DNA from: Sphingorhabdus lutea
GTDB taxonomy: Bacteria > Pseudomonadota > Alphaproteobacteria > Sphingomonadales > Sphingomonadaceae
DNA length: 64,000 nt
Direction: 5' to 3'
Assembly: GCF_001889025.1 (NCBI RefSeq)
Contig: NZ_CP018154.1
Coordinates: 1,664,501-1,728,500, forward strand
Shown: positions 9,810 through 20,621 of the stretch, piece by piece
How positions within the stretch are numbered: the stretch's first letter is position 1
Layout of the letters: each line of letters opens with the position of its first letter
Notes under the pieces: generated by a model
The model's database searches: none
Told to the model about the DNA's origin: nothing
What the model saw: the letters and a program-made list of their open reading frames with translations, nothing else
Translations under genes and position numbers: made by a program

Positions 9810-11795
9810 ATGGCACATATATCAAATGTTTTTTTAACAAGGGCTATTTTACCGATGACGAAATCAGATCAAGAAAAAGCAAAAGGCTGTCTTCATCATT
9901 TTGTTCATGATCAGGATGGTAACACCATGGCAATGATGGCCGCGGCTTTAATTCCATTGATGGCGATGGTTGGCGGCGCGGTGGATATTAGCCGCGTTCA
10001 AATGGTAAAAACCCGATTGCAACAGGCATGTGATGCCGGCGTGCTTGCCGGCCGTAAGGCGGTGGGCGATGGCACATTTGATAATGATGCCAAAAGCCGG
10101 TCTGCATCTTTTTTTAAAGCCAACTTCCCAACTGGATATCAAGGCACATCCAATACAAGTTTTTCACCATATAGTAATAATGGCGGCACCACGGTTCAGG
10201 CCACTGCCTCCACCAATATACCCTATGTGATAATGGATAAGGTTTATTCAATTACGGGGTCAAAGGCCGCTACAAAAAAAGCAGTAACTGTTAATTGCGA
10301 TGCAAAAATGGAGGTCGGCAATTCCGACATTATGATGGTGTTGGATACCACCGGGTCGATGGATTATAGCATTTCAAATGGCTCTGGCGGCACAACCACC
10401 CGAATGGCTTCATTAAAAGCTGCGATGAAAAGTTTTAACAGCACCCTGGCCGCTGCGGCATCGGGGACAAATGCGCGTATTCGCTATGGCTTTGTTCCAT
10501 ATTCGGGGACGGTTAATACGGGCAAATTAATTTATGACTTAAACCGTGATTATTTAATCGGCGCTAACAATCTGGAAACATATAATTACCAATCGCGCCG
10601 TGCAGTGTATAAAATCCAAACAGGCACATCAACCAATAGCTGGGTGGAGACTTTGGACCCAACAAGATGGGATGATTACACAACCAGTTCAAATTGCACA
10701 AGATTTGGTAATAATCAAAGCACGCCATATATTTATTATTCCACCAGCTATTCAAGCACTTTCAACCCAAGTCCATCGGGTAATCCGGTAACATCGGGTG
10801 ATACGACCACAACCTATAGTTATAATAGCTGGGGCAGCCCCAATTATAATAGCACCTATCGCACTTGTAAGCGAAATGTGACGCAAACGGTTAAAACCTA
10901 TACAGAAACCTATAATGGTGATTTACCAACCGCAACATTCTCTCATTATGAATATTCGCAGGTTGGTTGGCCGATTAGAAGCTATATCAACACCATTGGA
11001 TCAAACAGTGCCACGGTTAATGTGCCATCAGAGAAAAAAGGTGACAATATCCCTTCACGTTGGGCAGGTTGTATTGAAGAACGCGATACCACACAAACCA
11101 GCAACCCAGCCTATAATGGATCATCAAAGAAAATCACGCCAAGTTCGGCATATGATCTGGACATTGATTCCGCGCCAACAAATTTTGCAACAAAATGGCG
11201 TCCATATTGGCCAGAGGTCACCTATTATCGCTCTAGCGGGACAAGCTCTTCGACCTCTGGTACGAAGTCACAAACTGCCTGCCCGCAAAAGGCGCAGCTA
11301 TTATCGACCATGAGCACATCTGCGTTTAATACATATGCAGATAGCCTATATTCCGATGGTGGTACATATCATGATATTGGTGCGATTTGGGGAGCAAGGC
11401 TTGCTTCACCCGATGGTATTTTTGCCACTAATGTAAATGAAGCTGCGGGCAATGGCGGTTATGTTAGCCGTCACTTAATCTTCATGACCGATGGTCAGTT
11501 GGATACTGGCGCAACTTATTATAGCGCATATGGTGTTGAACGCCATGATGGACGCGTTACAAATGATGTCAACAATCAAACAGAACGTCATATCAGCCGT
11601 TTTCGCGCGGTTTGCGATGCGATTAAGGCAAAGGGTATTCGCCTGTGGGTCATTGCATTTGCGACCAGCCTGAACAGCGATATGACCGCTTGTGCAAGCC
11701 CAGATAGCGCGTTTGTGTCCAGCGATTCAGCGACATTGAACGCGACATTTGTACAAATCGCCCAATCAATTGCGGATCTGAGGTTGTCAAAATGA
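9810..11795 (+). CDS. TadG-like pilus-assembly protein with von Willebrand A domain
   Basis: The 661-residue protein has an N-terminal pseudopilin-like segment (DQDGNTMAMMAAALIPLMAMVGG, about residues 34-56, one membrane helix; quoted by its ends DQDG and MVGG). This is followed by the 'DISRVQMVKTRLQQACDAG' helix typical of TadG. A VWA domain starts at about 172 with a metal-site motif DTTGS (179-183), and RHLIFMTDG lies further on. A Ser/Thr/Asn/Tyr-rich region (about 285-480) is inserted in the VWA fold. TadG proteins are minor components of Flp/Tad pili. An alternative ATG at 9855 has AAGGG eleven bases upstream. It overlaps the next gene by 4 bp (ATGA), implying one operon. Confidence 0.8.
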   Translation: MAHISNVFLTRAILPMTKSDQEKAKGCLHHFVHDQDGNTMAMMAAALIPLMAMVGGAVDISRVQMVKTRLQQACDAGVLAGRKAVGDGTFDNDAKSRSASFFKANFPTGYQGTSNTSFSPYSNNGGTTVQATASTNIPYVIMDKVYSITGSKAATKKAVTVNCDAKMEVGNSDIMMVLDTTGSMDYSISNGSGGTTTRMASLKAAMKSFNSTLAAAASGTNARIRYGFVPYSGTVNTGKLIYDLNRDYLIGANNLETYNYQSRRAVYKIQTGTSTNSWVETLDPTRWDDYTTSSNCTRFGNNQSTPYIYYSTSYSSTFNPSPSGNPVTSGDTTTTYSYNSWGSPNYNSTYRTCKRNVTQTVKTYTETYNGDLPTATFSHYEYSQVGWPIRSYINTIGSNSATVNVPSEKKGDNIPSRWAGCIEERDTTQTSNPAYNGSSKKITPSSAYDLDIDSAPTNFATKWRPYWPEVTYYRSSGTSSSTSGTKSQTACPQKAQLLSTMSTSAFNTYADSLYSDGGTYHDIGAIWGARLASPDGIFATNVNEAAGNGGYVSRHLIFMTDGQLDTGATYYSAYGVERHDGRVTNDVNNQTERHISRFRAVCDAIKAKGIRLWVIAFATSLNSDMTACASPDSAFVSSDSATLNATFVQIAQSIADLRLSK

Positions 11796-13144
11796 TGAAA
11801 TCACCCAATCATAATCCACAAATCATGCTCGATGAAAATGGGGCAACGGTTGTTGAATTTGCCATTATCGCCCCGGTGTTCCTATTCCTGATGATGGGAA
11901 CATTGGATGTGGGGTACAGCATGTATATGAAATCCGCACTGGACGGCGCGGTTCAGGCGGCGGCGCGTGATGCGGCATTGGAATCTGGCCCGGCTTCGCT
12001 TGCAACGATTGATAATAAATTAAAAGCAACAATCGCCTCCTTAAATGACAAGGCGAATGTTAGTATTGACCGCAAAAGCTATTTTGATTTTACCGATGTT
12101 AAGCGGGCAGAAGTCTTTACCGATGCCAATAATGACGGCAAATGTAATAATGGCGAAAATTTTGAAGATGAAAATGCCAATGGCGTTTGGGACATCGATG
12201 TGGGCGAGGATGGCGTAGGCGGCCCGAAAGATGTTGTATTATATAATGTTTCAGTCTCCTATGATGGCTTATTTCCCTTTGCCGGATATAAACGCAAGGC
12301 ATCGAAAAGGGAGTTGACCGGATATAAAACCGAAAATGTGCCCAAATATAAAATGTTGGTGACGGGCACAAAAAAGGTCAAAACACCAATTTATGAATCA
12401 ACGGTTCAAATGTTACCTGGCAAACGCGAGGTCAAAGTTCCTGTCTATGAAATGATAGATCAAGGAACAAAAACCCGTAAAATTCCAATTTATGAGAGCA
12501 AAATTGTGCCGCGCAAGGGTGCGGGTAATGGCACATTTAAAGTGCCCATTTATGAATATAAAGTGGTGACACGAACAAAGAATAAAAAATTGGTTCGTCC
12601 CGATGAAGTTAAATATGAATATATGGATTTACCCGTTTATGATATTTATTATATCAACAAAAATGGCAAACAAATCATGCAGCGCAAGTTCAAAAAATAT
12701 GTAAAAGTGCGCATTGTTGATCAAGATAGCCTTTTTAAGGATGAGCCATATGCCCAACAATTATTGGTACGTAAATTGGTTAGATATGAAACGCTTTCTA
12801 AGCCCACCCACACCATTAAACGAGTGAAAGTTGGCGAAAAGGAGCTGGAGGTTAAGCTGCCCCCTATTCGCAAATTGGTGCGTTATGATATTGTGAAGAA
12901 ACCTGAAAAAACCGTAGTTCGCAAAATCACAGGCTATAAAATTGTAGACAAACCGACCAGCATCAGACGGGTGCCCGATGGCTATAAAACCATCAAAACA
13001 CCAATTTATAAAAATGTTGATGCATCATTTGAATTTGATGCATTTAGCGGCACGCGGGTTTTATCCTCCAGCACCGTTTTGAAAAATCAGCCCTATGGCC
13101 AAAAAACAGGCAATGCAGCTTCTGTTGTGGCCACATGTTCTTGA
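11792..13144 (+). CDS. TadE-like pseudopilin with large repetitive insertion
   Basis: The 450-residue protein starts with a TadE domain: DENGATVVEFA (14-24) and a single membrane helix up to about residue 45. An acidic Ca-site-like stretch follows (DANNDGKCNNGE, 111-122). The TadE strand ending YDGLFPF (157-163) should run straight into the last strand STVLKNQPYG (427-436). Here about 250 basic residues are inserted between them. The insert contains repeated P(I/V)Y units (198, 216, 231, 251, 280, 403) and a second repeat RKLVRYE/RKLVRYD/RKITGYK (327, 360, 377). TadE proteins are normally about 200 residues. The insert's role is unknown. Confidence 0.75.
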   Translation: MMKSPNHNPQIMLDENGATVVEFAIIAPVFLFLMMGTLDVGYSMYMKSALDGAVQAAARDAALESGPASLATIDNKLKATIASLNDKANVSIDRKSYFDFTDVKRAEVFTDANNDGKCNNGENFEDENANGVWDIDVGEDGVGGPKDVVLYNVSVSYDGLFPFAGYKRKASKRELTGYKTENVPKYKMLVTGTKKVKTPIYESTVQMLPGKREVKVPVYEMIDQGTKTRKIPIYESKIVPRKGAGNGTFKVPIYEYKVVTRTKNKKLVRPDEVKYEYMDLPVYDIYYINKNGKQIMQRKFKKYVKVRIVDQDSLFKDEPYAQQLLVRKLVRYETLSKPTHTIKRVKVGEKELEVKLPPIRKLVRYDIVKKPEKTVVRKITGYKIVDKPTSIRRVPDGYKTIKTPIYKNVDASFEFDAFSGTRVLSSSTVLKNQPYGQKTGNAASVVATCS

Positions 13145-13158
13145 CGATGGAATCAGAT

Positions 13159-13890
13159 ATGCGCAAAAACTATATCTTTAAAGCAATGAAATATTGCAAA
13201 AATTATATATCCGACATCGCAAAGGATGAAAGCGGCCTTGCATTTGTTGAATTTGCGGTATCGCTTCCGGTATTTTTGGGTTTGGGCATGTATGGATCGG
13301 AAACATCCTATCTTGCCTTGACCAATTTGAAATTAAGCCAGTCTGCATTAAATTTGGCCGATAATGGTTCGCGCCTTGGCCAAACCGATAATGGTGTTGC
13401 CACGCCCGTGATTAAAGAATCTGATGTTCTAGAAATTTTGTACGGCACAAAATTGCAATCGGGCAAAAATGATTTCATGGAAAATGGCCGTTTCATCATT
13501 GCCAGTTTAGAGGTGAAAACAGTCAGCAATGGATCAGGCGGCACAAAAGAACAGCAATTTGTCGGATGGAGAAGATGCAAAGGCAAAAAAGTTGCCGTCA
13601 CAAAATATAATGATGATGTCGATGGAAATGGCGTAACTGATTCAGGGTTTAACGGCATGGGCGACCCCGCCAATCCTATTCAGGCCGTATCTGGTTCGGC
13701 CGTTATTTTTGTTGAGGCGGAATTTGATTACCAGCCTTTATTTGGTGATTTATTTCATAAGAACAAAAAATTACGTCAGGAAGCTTCGTTTAATATTCGC
13801 GATGACAGAAATTTAAGCGCTGGATTATTTGGCGATGTTGCATCTAGTAAGCGCGCATATTGCAATAAATATGACGATACATTTACTTGA
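13159..13890 (+). CDS. TadE-like minor pilin
   Basis: The protein of about 243 residues has a basic N terminus, then DESGLAFVEFAVSLPVFLGL, the glutamate-containing TadE/pseudopilin segment with one membrane helix, and a periplasmic C-terminal domain. In-frame ATGs lie at 13135, 13147 and 13159; the last has GGAA at a usable distance and is chosen. Starting at 13135 would overlap the previous gene by 10 bp, consistent with a three-gene operon. No tadA/B/C, cpaB or secretin genes are in the window, so the pilus or adhesion machinery must be elsewhere or absent. Confidence 0.75.
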   Translation: MRKNYIFKAMKYCKNYISDIAKDESGLAFVEFAVSLPVFLGLGMYGSETSYLALTNLKLSQSALNLADNGSRLGQTDNGVATPVIKESDVLEILYGTKLQSGKNDFMENGRFIIASLEVKTVSNGSGGTKEQQFVGWRRCKGKKVAVTKYNDDVDGNGVTDSGFNGMGDPANPIQAVSGSAVIFVEAEFDYQPLFGDLFHKNKKLRQEASFNIRDDRNLSAGLFGDVASSKRAYCNKYDDTFT

Positions 13891-13911
13891 TTTATTTAGA
13901 TTATCTGTAAA

Positions 13912-13942
13912 AAAAAGGCCGCTAATTATAAGCGGCCTTTTT
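13912..13942. terminator. bidirectional intrinsic terminator
   Basis: GGCCGCT (13917-13923) pairs with AGCGGCC (13931-13937), extended by A-run/T-run pairing on both sides, between the converging TadE-like gene and pdhB. Confidence 0.9.
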
Positions 13943-13963
13943 GTATAATGTCTAAATCAATTT

Positions 13964-15334
13964 TTATTTACCCAATAATTTTCTAGCCTGTGCAACAATT
14001 TTATCGGTATTTAACAAAGCCAATTTTTCCAAATTCGCCGCATATGGCATTGGCACATCTTCGTTTGTGACCCGCATGACGGGCGCATCCAAATCATCAA
14101 ATCCTTGCTCCATGCATAATGCAGCAATTTCGCTGCCGATGGAACATGCCGGCCAACCTTCTTCGACAACCATTAAATTATTGGTTTTGCGAAGGCTGGC
14201 CAAAATGGTTTCATTATCCATAGGACGCAGGGTTCGAAGGTCGATAACCTCTACATCAACACCCTCGCCCGCCAAGATATCAGCAGCCTCCAATGCCATG
14301 CCAACACCAATGGAATAGCTGATTATGGTAAGGTCGCTGCCCTCCCGCATAATTCGCGCCTTACCAATTGGTAATGTATGATCAGGCAGATCAGGTATAT
14401 CAAAACTGCGGCCGTATAAAAGCTCATTTTCAAGGAAAACGACAGGGTCTTGCGTTTGTATCGCCGCCTTTAACAGGCCCTTTGCATCTGCTGCATCATA
14501 GGGCGAAATGACAATAAGCCCTGGGACAGACGCATACCATGGCGCATAATTTTGGCTATGTTGTGCCCCGACGCGTGACGCCGCGCCATTTGGCCCGCGA
14601 AATACAATGGGACAACGCATTTGGCCGCCAGACATATAATTTGTTTTTGCAGCCGAATTGATAATATGGTCTATCGCCTGCATCGCAAAGTTAAACGTCA
14701 TAAATTCAATTACAGGACGCGTGCCACCCATGGCCGCACCTGCACCTATACCGGCAAAGCCATATTCGGTAATAGGTGTGTCAATAACACGTTTATCGCC
14801 AAATTCCGCCAATAATCCTTGGGTTACTTTATAAGCGCCTTGATATTCGGCAACCTCTTCACCCATAACGAAAACACGGTCATCTTTGCGCATTTCCTCG
14901 GCCATGGCGTCGCGCAATGCCTCACGAACAGTAATGCTGAGCATTTTTGTGCCTTCAGGAATTGCTGGATCGCTTGCCCGTGATGCCGCCTTGGGCTCTT
15001 GGGGTGTTGGATCAGCAATTTGAGCGGCAGGAGCTTCGGTTGCAACAGGCTCTGCAATAGTAGCTGGCACGGCAACATTTGATGCATCTTCATCTTCACC
15101 GGCAATCATCGCGATAACCGTGCCAACTTTCACATTATCTGTGCCCTCGGCAACCAAGATAGAGGCGATAACACCTTCATCAACAGCTTCAAATTCCATC
15201 GTGGCTTTGTCGGTTTCAATTTCCGCCAAAATGTCACCAGAGGCCACTTGATCACCCTCTTTAACGAGCCATTTGGCAAGAGTGCCTTCTTCCATTGTCG
15301 GCGACAGCGCAGGCATTTTTAATTCTATCGGCAT
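13964..15334 (-). CDS. pdhB: pyruvate dehydrogenase E1 component, beta subunit (with lipoyl domain)
   Basis: The 456-residue protein has an N-terminal lipoyl domain (residues 1-80, lipoylated Lys43 in [10 protein letters not shown]), an Ala/Pro-rich linker (about 85-130), then the E1-beta transketolase-like domain. With PdhA it decarboxylates pyruvate via thiamine diphosphate and passes the acetyl group to lipoyl-E2. The extra lipoyl domain on E1 beta is characteristic of alphaproteobacteria. Its ATG overlaps the pdhA stop by one base (TAATG), indicating translational coupling. The E2 and E3 genes are not in the window. Confidence 0.96.
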   Translation of the reverse strand: MPIELKMPALSPTMEEGTLAKWLVKEGDQVASGDILAEIETDKATMEFEAVDEGVIASILVAEGTDNVKVGTVIAMIAGEDEDASNVAVPATIAEPVATEAPAAQIADPTPQEPKAASRASDPAIPEGTKMLSITVREALRDAMAEEMRKDDRVFVMGEEVAEYQGAYKVTQGLLAEFGDKRVIDTPITEYGFAGIGAGAAMGGTRPVIEFMTFNFAMQAIDHIINSAAKTNYMSGGQMRCPIVFRGPNGAASRVGAQHSQNYAPWYASVPGLIVISPYDAADAKGLLKAAIQTQDPVVFLENELLYGRSFDIPDLPDHTLPIGKARIMREGSDLTIISYSIGVGMALEAADILAGEGVDVEVIDLRTLRPMDNETILASLRKTNNLMVVEEGWPACSIGSEIAALCMEQGFDDLDAPVMRVTNEDVPMPYAANLEKLALLNTDKIVAQARKLLGK

Positions 15335-16389
15335 TAATATTGCTCCACCAAAATATCAGTATATAATTCAGCCACATCTGGCTCCGGTGATGTTTCAGCA
15401 AAATCAGCAGATTCATTCACGCGCTTGCGAATTTCTTTTTCCATGACCTTTAAATCATCTTCTTTAACGCCCGCTTCAAATAGCTGCGCCTTTAATCTTT
15501 CCAATGGATCGGATTTCTCACGAACCGATTGAACCTCTTCACGGCTGCGATATTTTGCCGGATCGGACATTGAATGCCCGCGATAGCGGTAGGTCTTCAT
15601 TTCTAATAATACTGGACCTTTGCCTGCACGCACCCAATCAAGCGCGGTTTCCGCTGCGCCGCGAACGGCCAGCACATCCATGCCATCAACCTGAATTCCA
15701 GGGATACGGAAGCTTTCGCCGCGCTTATATAATTGGTCTTCTGAAGACGCTCTATTCACGCTCGTTCCCATGGCATATTGATTATTTTCAATGACAAAAA
15801 TAATCGGCAGTTTCCAAAGCTCCGCCATATTGAAACTTTCATAAACCTGCCCCTGATTGGCCGCACCATCGCCAAAATAAGAAAGACAGACGCCGCCATC
15901 ATCCTTATATTTATGGGCAAAGGCAAGGCCAGCCCCCAATGATACTTGCGCACCAACAATACCATGGCCGCCGTAAAAGCCATGCTCAACCGAGAACATA
16001 TGCATTGAACCGCCCTTGCCGCGTGAAATCCCTGCCTCACGTCCGGTCAACTCTGCCATCACAACATTTGGATCGATACCGCATGCTAACATGTGACCAT
16101 GATCACGATAGCCGGTAATCACGCTGTCCTTGCCGGGAGAAATAGCCGATTGTAAGCCGGTAACAACCGCCTCTTGTCCAATATATAGATGGCAAAAACC
16201 ACCAATTAAGCCCAGACCATATAATTGGCCTGCCTTTTCTTCAAATCGGCGAATAAGAAGCATTTCTTCGTAAAAAGCCAACAGCTCTTCTTTGCTTGCC
16301 TTATATGGCTTGGGGTCTGCGGGACGCTCACGATTGGAAATTTGATTTCCAGATGCAGCTGCATTTTTTTTAGTAGCGGCTTTTGCCAA
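15334..16389 (-). CDS. pdhA: pyruvate dehydrogenase E1 component, alpha subunit
   Basis: The 351-residue protein contains the thiamine diphosphate/Mg motif GDGAANQG...IENN (residues 173-203). It also has the phosphorylation-loop-like [17 protein letters not shown], which in bacteria is not regulated by kinase. It has a lysine/alanine-rich N-terminal extension (about 1-25). It is first in the pdhA-pdhB operon, directly coupled to pdhB. The 181 bp upstream, towards ftsB, contain no gene. Confidence 0.96.
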   Translation of the reverse strand: MAKAATKKNAAASGNQISNRERPADPKPYKASKEELLAFYEEMLLIRRFEEKAGQLYGLGLIGGFCHLYIGQEAVVTGLQSAISPGKDSVITGYRDHGHMLACGIDPNVVMAELTGREAGISRGKGGSMHMFSVEHGFYGGHGIVGAQVSLGAGLAFAHKYKDDGGVCLSYFGDGAANQGQVYESFNMAELWKLPIIFVIENNQYAMGTSVNRASSEDQLYKRGESFRIPGIQVDGMDVLAVRGAAETALDWVRAGKGPVLLEMKTYRYRGHSMSDPAKYRSREEVQSVREKSDPLERLKAQLFEAGVKEDDLKVMEKEIRKRVNESADFAETSPEPDVAELYTDILVEQY

Positions 16390-16570
16390 AATTTAATTCC
16401 TCAATTTAATATTAAAAATATCGGGATATTTTTTCCACTTCCCTTTATCCCTTAACAAATATTTCAAGGAAGAAAAGCCCTTTTCCCTAGGGTATTTTCA
16501 AAAGAAACCAGTTTTTTAGATATTCATCATTTTGTTATAAGCAGGGGGCATAAATGGAAATTATAATTCA

Positions 16571-16903
16571 CTAATTCAACGGAACAACAATTTCATCTGG
16601 CGCGACGACATTTAATTCTTTGCGCATCAATTCACCTGCTAAATCTGGGTCAACATTACCCCGTTCCAATAACCTCACCTTATTTTTCAATGCATCACGC
16701 TCATCACGTAATTTTGCAAGCTCAATTTTTCGTTGATTTATGGCTGAATTATAATCCGCCCATGCCAAAACACCCGTTGGCCCTAATAAGGCATAGGTAG
16801 CAATGCCCATCAAAGACAGCAAAGCCAGAGCAGGTGCAACAAAGCCAGTAAGCAACGGCTTTTTATTATTGACATGTCTGGCTTTGCTTTTGCGTATCTG
16901 CAT
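16571..16903 (-). CDS. ftsB: septum formation initiator FtsB/DivIC-like protein
   Basis: The 110-residue protein has one membrane helix (about residues 21-40) and then a coiled coil (about 53-82, QRKIELAKLRDERDALKNKV, shown by its ends QRKI and LKNKV). This is the standard FtsB architecture. FtsB joins FtsL and FtsQ in the divisome. The neighbourhood supports the call: it lies directly downstream of eno on the same strand, as in many proteobacteria. Confidence 0.85.
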   Translation of the reverse strand: MQIRKSKARHVNNKKPLLTGFVAPALALLSLMGIATYALLGPTGVLAWADYNSAINQRKIELAKLRDERDALKNKVRLLERGNVDPDLAGELMRKELNVVAPDEIVVPLN

Positions 16904-16975
16904 GGGTAAATTCGACCATAAATTCCATAAATATGCAAGCGTTAGTCCGCCTGATGAAATATATTTACGATAAAA

Positions 16976-18277
<1,302 letters not shown>

Positions 18278-18496
18278 TTATTAAACAAAAGTGATGGTTT
18301 TTTGTTCCTATAGGATAGTTCAAATAATATGCAATGCGCATAACTGATTATTATCAACCATGCCGTAACGTATAATTTAAAATTATATTTTCATTTTAAT
18401 CGACCAACGACATTAAAATATCGTGCAAATGGGTTGAATTTTCTATATTATGGCCCAAATAAATAAATATAATGAAAAATGATAAAGGATTTGCTC

Positions 18497-19126
18497 ATGG
18501 CCCAATCTCCTAAAAAAACACCCACTGAAAATGTTGAGACAAAATCAACTAACACAAAAAAAACTGCGACCGCGAAAAAAACTGCACCAAAGAAGGCGGC
18601 ATCAGCAAAGAACACCGCACCTAAGAAAGCGACCGGCACAAAGGCTTCTTCTGTAAAGGCTGCTGCTAAAAAAACTGTTGTAAAGAAAACAGCACCTAAA
18701 AAAGATACGGCATCCAATAAATCAAAGCCGGTGGCAATTTTGACACAAAAAGGTGAGAATATGAACGAACAAATCCGCTCCAGCATTGCCGATATGAAGG
18801 GTCAGGCCGCCAGCTCCGCAAGAACAGCCGCCAATAAGGGCAAGGAAAAAGCGCATGAAGCATTGAGCAATATTGGAAAAATGTTCCGCGACAGCGCCAG
18901 CACAATTGACGAAAATGTCGGTACACAATATGGTAATTATGCACGTAAAGCGGCGGATTCCGTTGAAAACTTCGCCAATCGTGTCGATGAAAAAGAAGTT
19001 GATCAAATTGTCGATGATGCGCGTGAATTTGTTAAGAAAAGCCCTGCAGTTGCCATTGGTGCAGCGGCGGCCATTGGGTTTGTAATGATGCGTTTGTTAA
19101 AATCGGGACGTGATGACCAAGCATGA
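18497..19126 (+). CDS. DUF883/YqjD-like membrane-anchored protein with histone-like lysine-rich N terminus
   Basis: ATG 18497 has AAAGGA seven bases upstream; an in-frame ATG at 18479 lacks such a site. The first 75 residues are a low-complexity Lys/Ala/Thr region with TAPKKA-type units, like histone H1 or AlgP tails and likely able to bind nucleic acid. From residue 89 (MNEQIRSS) the protein becomes a typical helical DUF883 protein ending in a single membrane helix (VAIGAAAAIGFVMMRLL). E. coli YqjD of this family binds ribosomes and sits in the inner membrane; transfer of that role here is inference. It overlaps the next gene by a few bases. Confidence 0.7.
   Translation: MAQSPKKTPTENVETKSTNTKKTATAKKTAPKKAASAKNTAPKKATGTKASSVKAAAKKTVVKKTAPKKDTASNKSKPVAILTQKGENMNEQIRSSIADMKGQAASSARTAANKGKEKAHEALSNIGKMFRDSASTIDENVGTQYGNYARKAADSVENFANRVDEKEVDQIVDDAREFVKKSPAVAIGAAAAIGFVMMRLLKSGRDDQA
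18747..18763 (+). promoter_or_regulatory. internal ribosome-binding site and in-frame ATG
   Basis: AAAAAGGTGAG is followed by AAT and an in-frame ATG (18761), corresponding to residue 89 of the protein starting at 18497. It falls exactly at the boundary between the lysine-rich tail and the DUF883 domain, so a shorter product lacking the basic tail may be made. Confidence 0.4.
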
Positions 19127-19517
19127 TGTTGATGCAGAATCACTAAATTCTGATGACGAAGATATTGCGCGTAAATTTGATGCAGAAGATCCCTCAATCT
19201 CTGCAAAGGATCAGCTTGTCGGTTTTATCAATCAAATAAAACAGTTAATCTCTGTTGAAATTGATTATTATAAATCCTTTGCAAGGCGCGGCCAAAAATT
19301 GGCGCTACACGCCTTAATCTATGCTTTTATTGGCTTAATATTTTTAAGCATGGCCATTATTGCATTTGTCATTGGCACATTATCATATCTGGCGATGTGG
19401 CTTGGGTGGCCGTTGGCAACCATATTTGTTATGCTATTATCATGCATAGGTGCGGCGGCGACTTTATATGCTTCTAAAGCCAAAGTGCAGAAAATTTCGA
19501 TGAAGGATGATTTTTGA
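19113..19517 (+). CDS. phage-holin-family (YqjE-like, DUF1469) membrane protein
   Basis: The 134-residue protein has an acidic N terminus, an amphipathic segment (VGFINQIKQLISVEIDYYKSF, seen by its ends VGF and KSF) and two membrane helices (about 65-110). This is typical of YqjE-like proteins, which share a fold family with phage holins but are not lysis genes. A GTG at 19110 directly precedes the ATG. It overlaps the upstream DUF883 gene and touches the downstream gene (TGATG), matching the E. coli yqjD-yqjE-yqjK arrangement. Confidence 0.75.
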   Translation: MTKHDVDAESLNSDDEDIARKFDAEDPSISAKDQLVGFINQIKQLISVEIDYYKSFARRGQKLALHALIYAFIGLIFLSMAIIAFVIGTLSYLAMWLGWPLATIFVMLLSCIGAAATLYASKAKVQKISMKDDF

Positions 19518-19792
19518 TGACCAGCACCGATTCACATTTGAAAATATTGGCTGCGAAAAGGAAAGAAATGCGCCAAGCAATTGGCAATGATTTTCAATTC
19601 ACCAAGGAAATCCTTAAACCATCCAATATTATTTCACGAACAAAGAAAAAAGGTGTTCAGAAAATTCACATTGTCAGTGAAAAAATGAAAAATAGCGCGG
19701 TTCAGAATAAAAAATCCATTTCAATTGGCGGCGCAATCATGCTGTCGGGAATTGCCGCAGGGATTTGGTATAAATTTAAAAACAAGCAATAA
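19517..19792 (+). CDS. small YqjK-like membrane protein
   Basis: The 91-residue basic protein has a single membrane helix near its C terminus (ISIGGAIMLSGIAAGIWYKF). Its ATG shares a base with the preceding stop (TGATG), so it is translationally coupled to the YqjE-like gene. No domain is recognised with confidence; the yqjK comparison rests on position, size and topology. Confidence 0.6.
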   Translation: MTSTDSHLKILAAKRKEMRQAIGNDFQFTKEILKPSNIISRTKKKGVQKIHIVSEKMKNSAVQNKKSISIGGAIMLSGIAAGIWYKFKNKQ

Positions 19793-19820
19793 AATTTTTA
19801 AATATTAATTGGAAGATGAA

Positions 19821-20318
19821 ATGGCCAATAAAACTAGTAATGATATTAAAACTGCCCGTGATAAGATTAGTGCAGGTAAATCAAACATAGCCAATGCAAC
19901 ATCAAATATTGGCCAAAAGGCTGCAGATATTAGGCAAAAAGCGGTCGATTACAGCAAAAATTCATCTGAAAAATCAAAAAAAATCGCGCAAAAGGCAAAA
20001 AATAGCTCGGTCAACTTTGTCGAAAATAATCCATTGGGCGCCGTTGCAAGTGGTTTAGTTTTTGGCGCATTGTTGGCGGCGTTAATTCCCACGTCCGAAA
20101 AAGAGAAAATGGCCGTTAAAAAGGGAACTGCGAATTTAAAAGATAAAGCATATAAGGCAGTTGATGCAGCAAAAACCGCCCTTGCAGAAAATAGCCAAGA
20201 TCTCAATCAATCAGCAAAAAACAGCTATGGTGATTTACTGGAAAAAGCTGCTAATTTAGTGAAAAATGCCGGTAAAGCGGCCAAAGATGCTGCAAATATT
20301 TCTGATAAGGATAAATAG
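19821..20318 (+). CDS. DUF883-like helical membrane-anchored protein
   Basis: The 165-residue protein starts at an ATG with GGAAG five bases upstream (an in-frame TTG at 19809 is less likely). It is rich in Lys, Ala, Asn and Ser, with long amphipathic helices around a single central membrane segment (NNPLGAVASGLVFGALLAAL, residues about 71-90). It follows the YqjK-like gene by 28 bp and probably belongs to the same operon. It resembles apolipophorin/late-embryogenesis-type helical proteins in composition. Function unknown. Confidence 0.6.
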   Translation: MANKTSNDIKTARDKISAGKSNIANATSNIGQKAADIRQKAVDYSKNSSEKSKKIAQKAKNSSVNFVENNPLGAVASGLVFGALLAALIPTSEKEKMAVKKGTANLKDKAYKAVDAAKTALAENSQDLNQSAKNSYGDLLEKAANLVKNAGKAAKDAANISDKDK

Positions 20319-20380
20319 CACTGGCATTATGTTGCTTTGGCCGTTATGCGCCATTTCAAAATTTATTGGGGACATATATC

Positions 20381-20611
20381 ATGACAGATAAAGCAAAAAT
20401 GCATTTGGTTTTTGGCGGCCGGGTTTCCGATCCACGCTCATTGGACTTTACCAATTTAAATGCTCTCGACATTGTTGGTATTTTCCCAAATTATGAAGAA
20501 GCAGAAGATGCGTGGAGATCATCGGCGCAGCGCACTGTTGACGATGCGGAAATGAAATATGTTGTTGTTCATTTGCACCGTTTGCTTCAACCCGACGAAG
20601 CAGCGGAATAA
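20381..20611 (+). CDS. DUF4170 family protein
   Basis: A small 76-residue cytoplasmic protein. An upstream in-frame ATG at 20366 lacks a ribosome site, whereas GGGGA lies about eight bases before 20381. The sequence (HLVFGGRVSDP, then a short alpha-beta fold ending in MKYVVVHLHRLLQP) matches the small alphaproteobacterial DUF4170 family, named from memory. No activity is known. It converges on the rhomboid gene 10 bp downstream. Confidence 0.65.
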   Translation: MTDKAKMHLVFGGRVSDPRSLDFTNLNALDIVGIFPNYEEAEDAWRSSAQRTVDDAEMKYVVVHLHRLLQPDEAAE

Positions 20612-20621
20612 GCAATATTGT

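Noticed and set aside
19113-19517. Holin-family protein as evidence of a prophage
   Set aside because: The neighbours are DUF883/YqjK-like genes matching the chromosomal yqjDEK arrangement; no lysin, capsid, tail or integrase gene is present.
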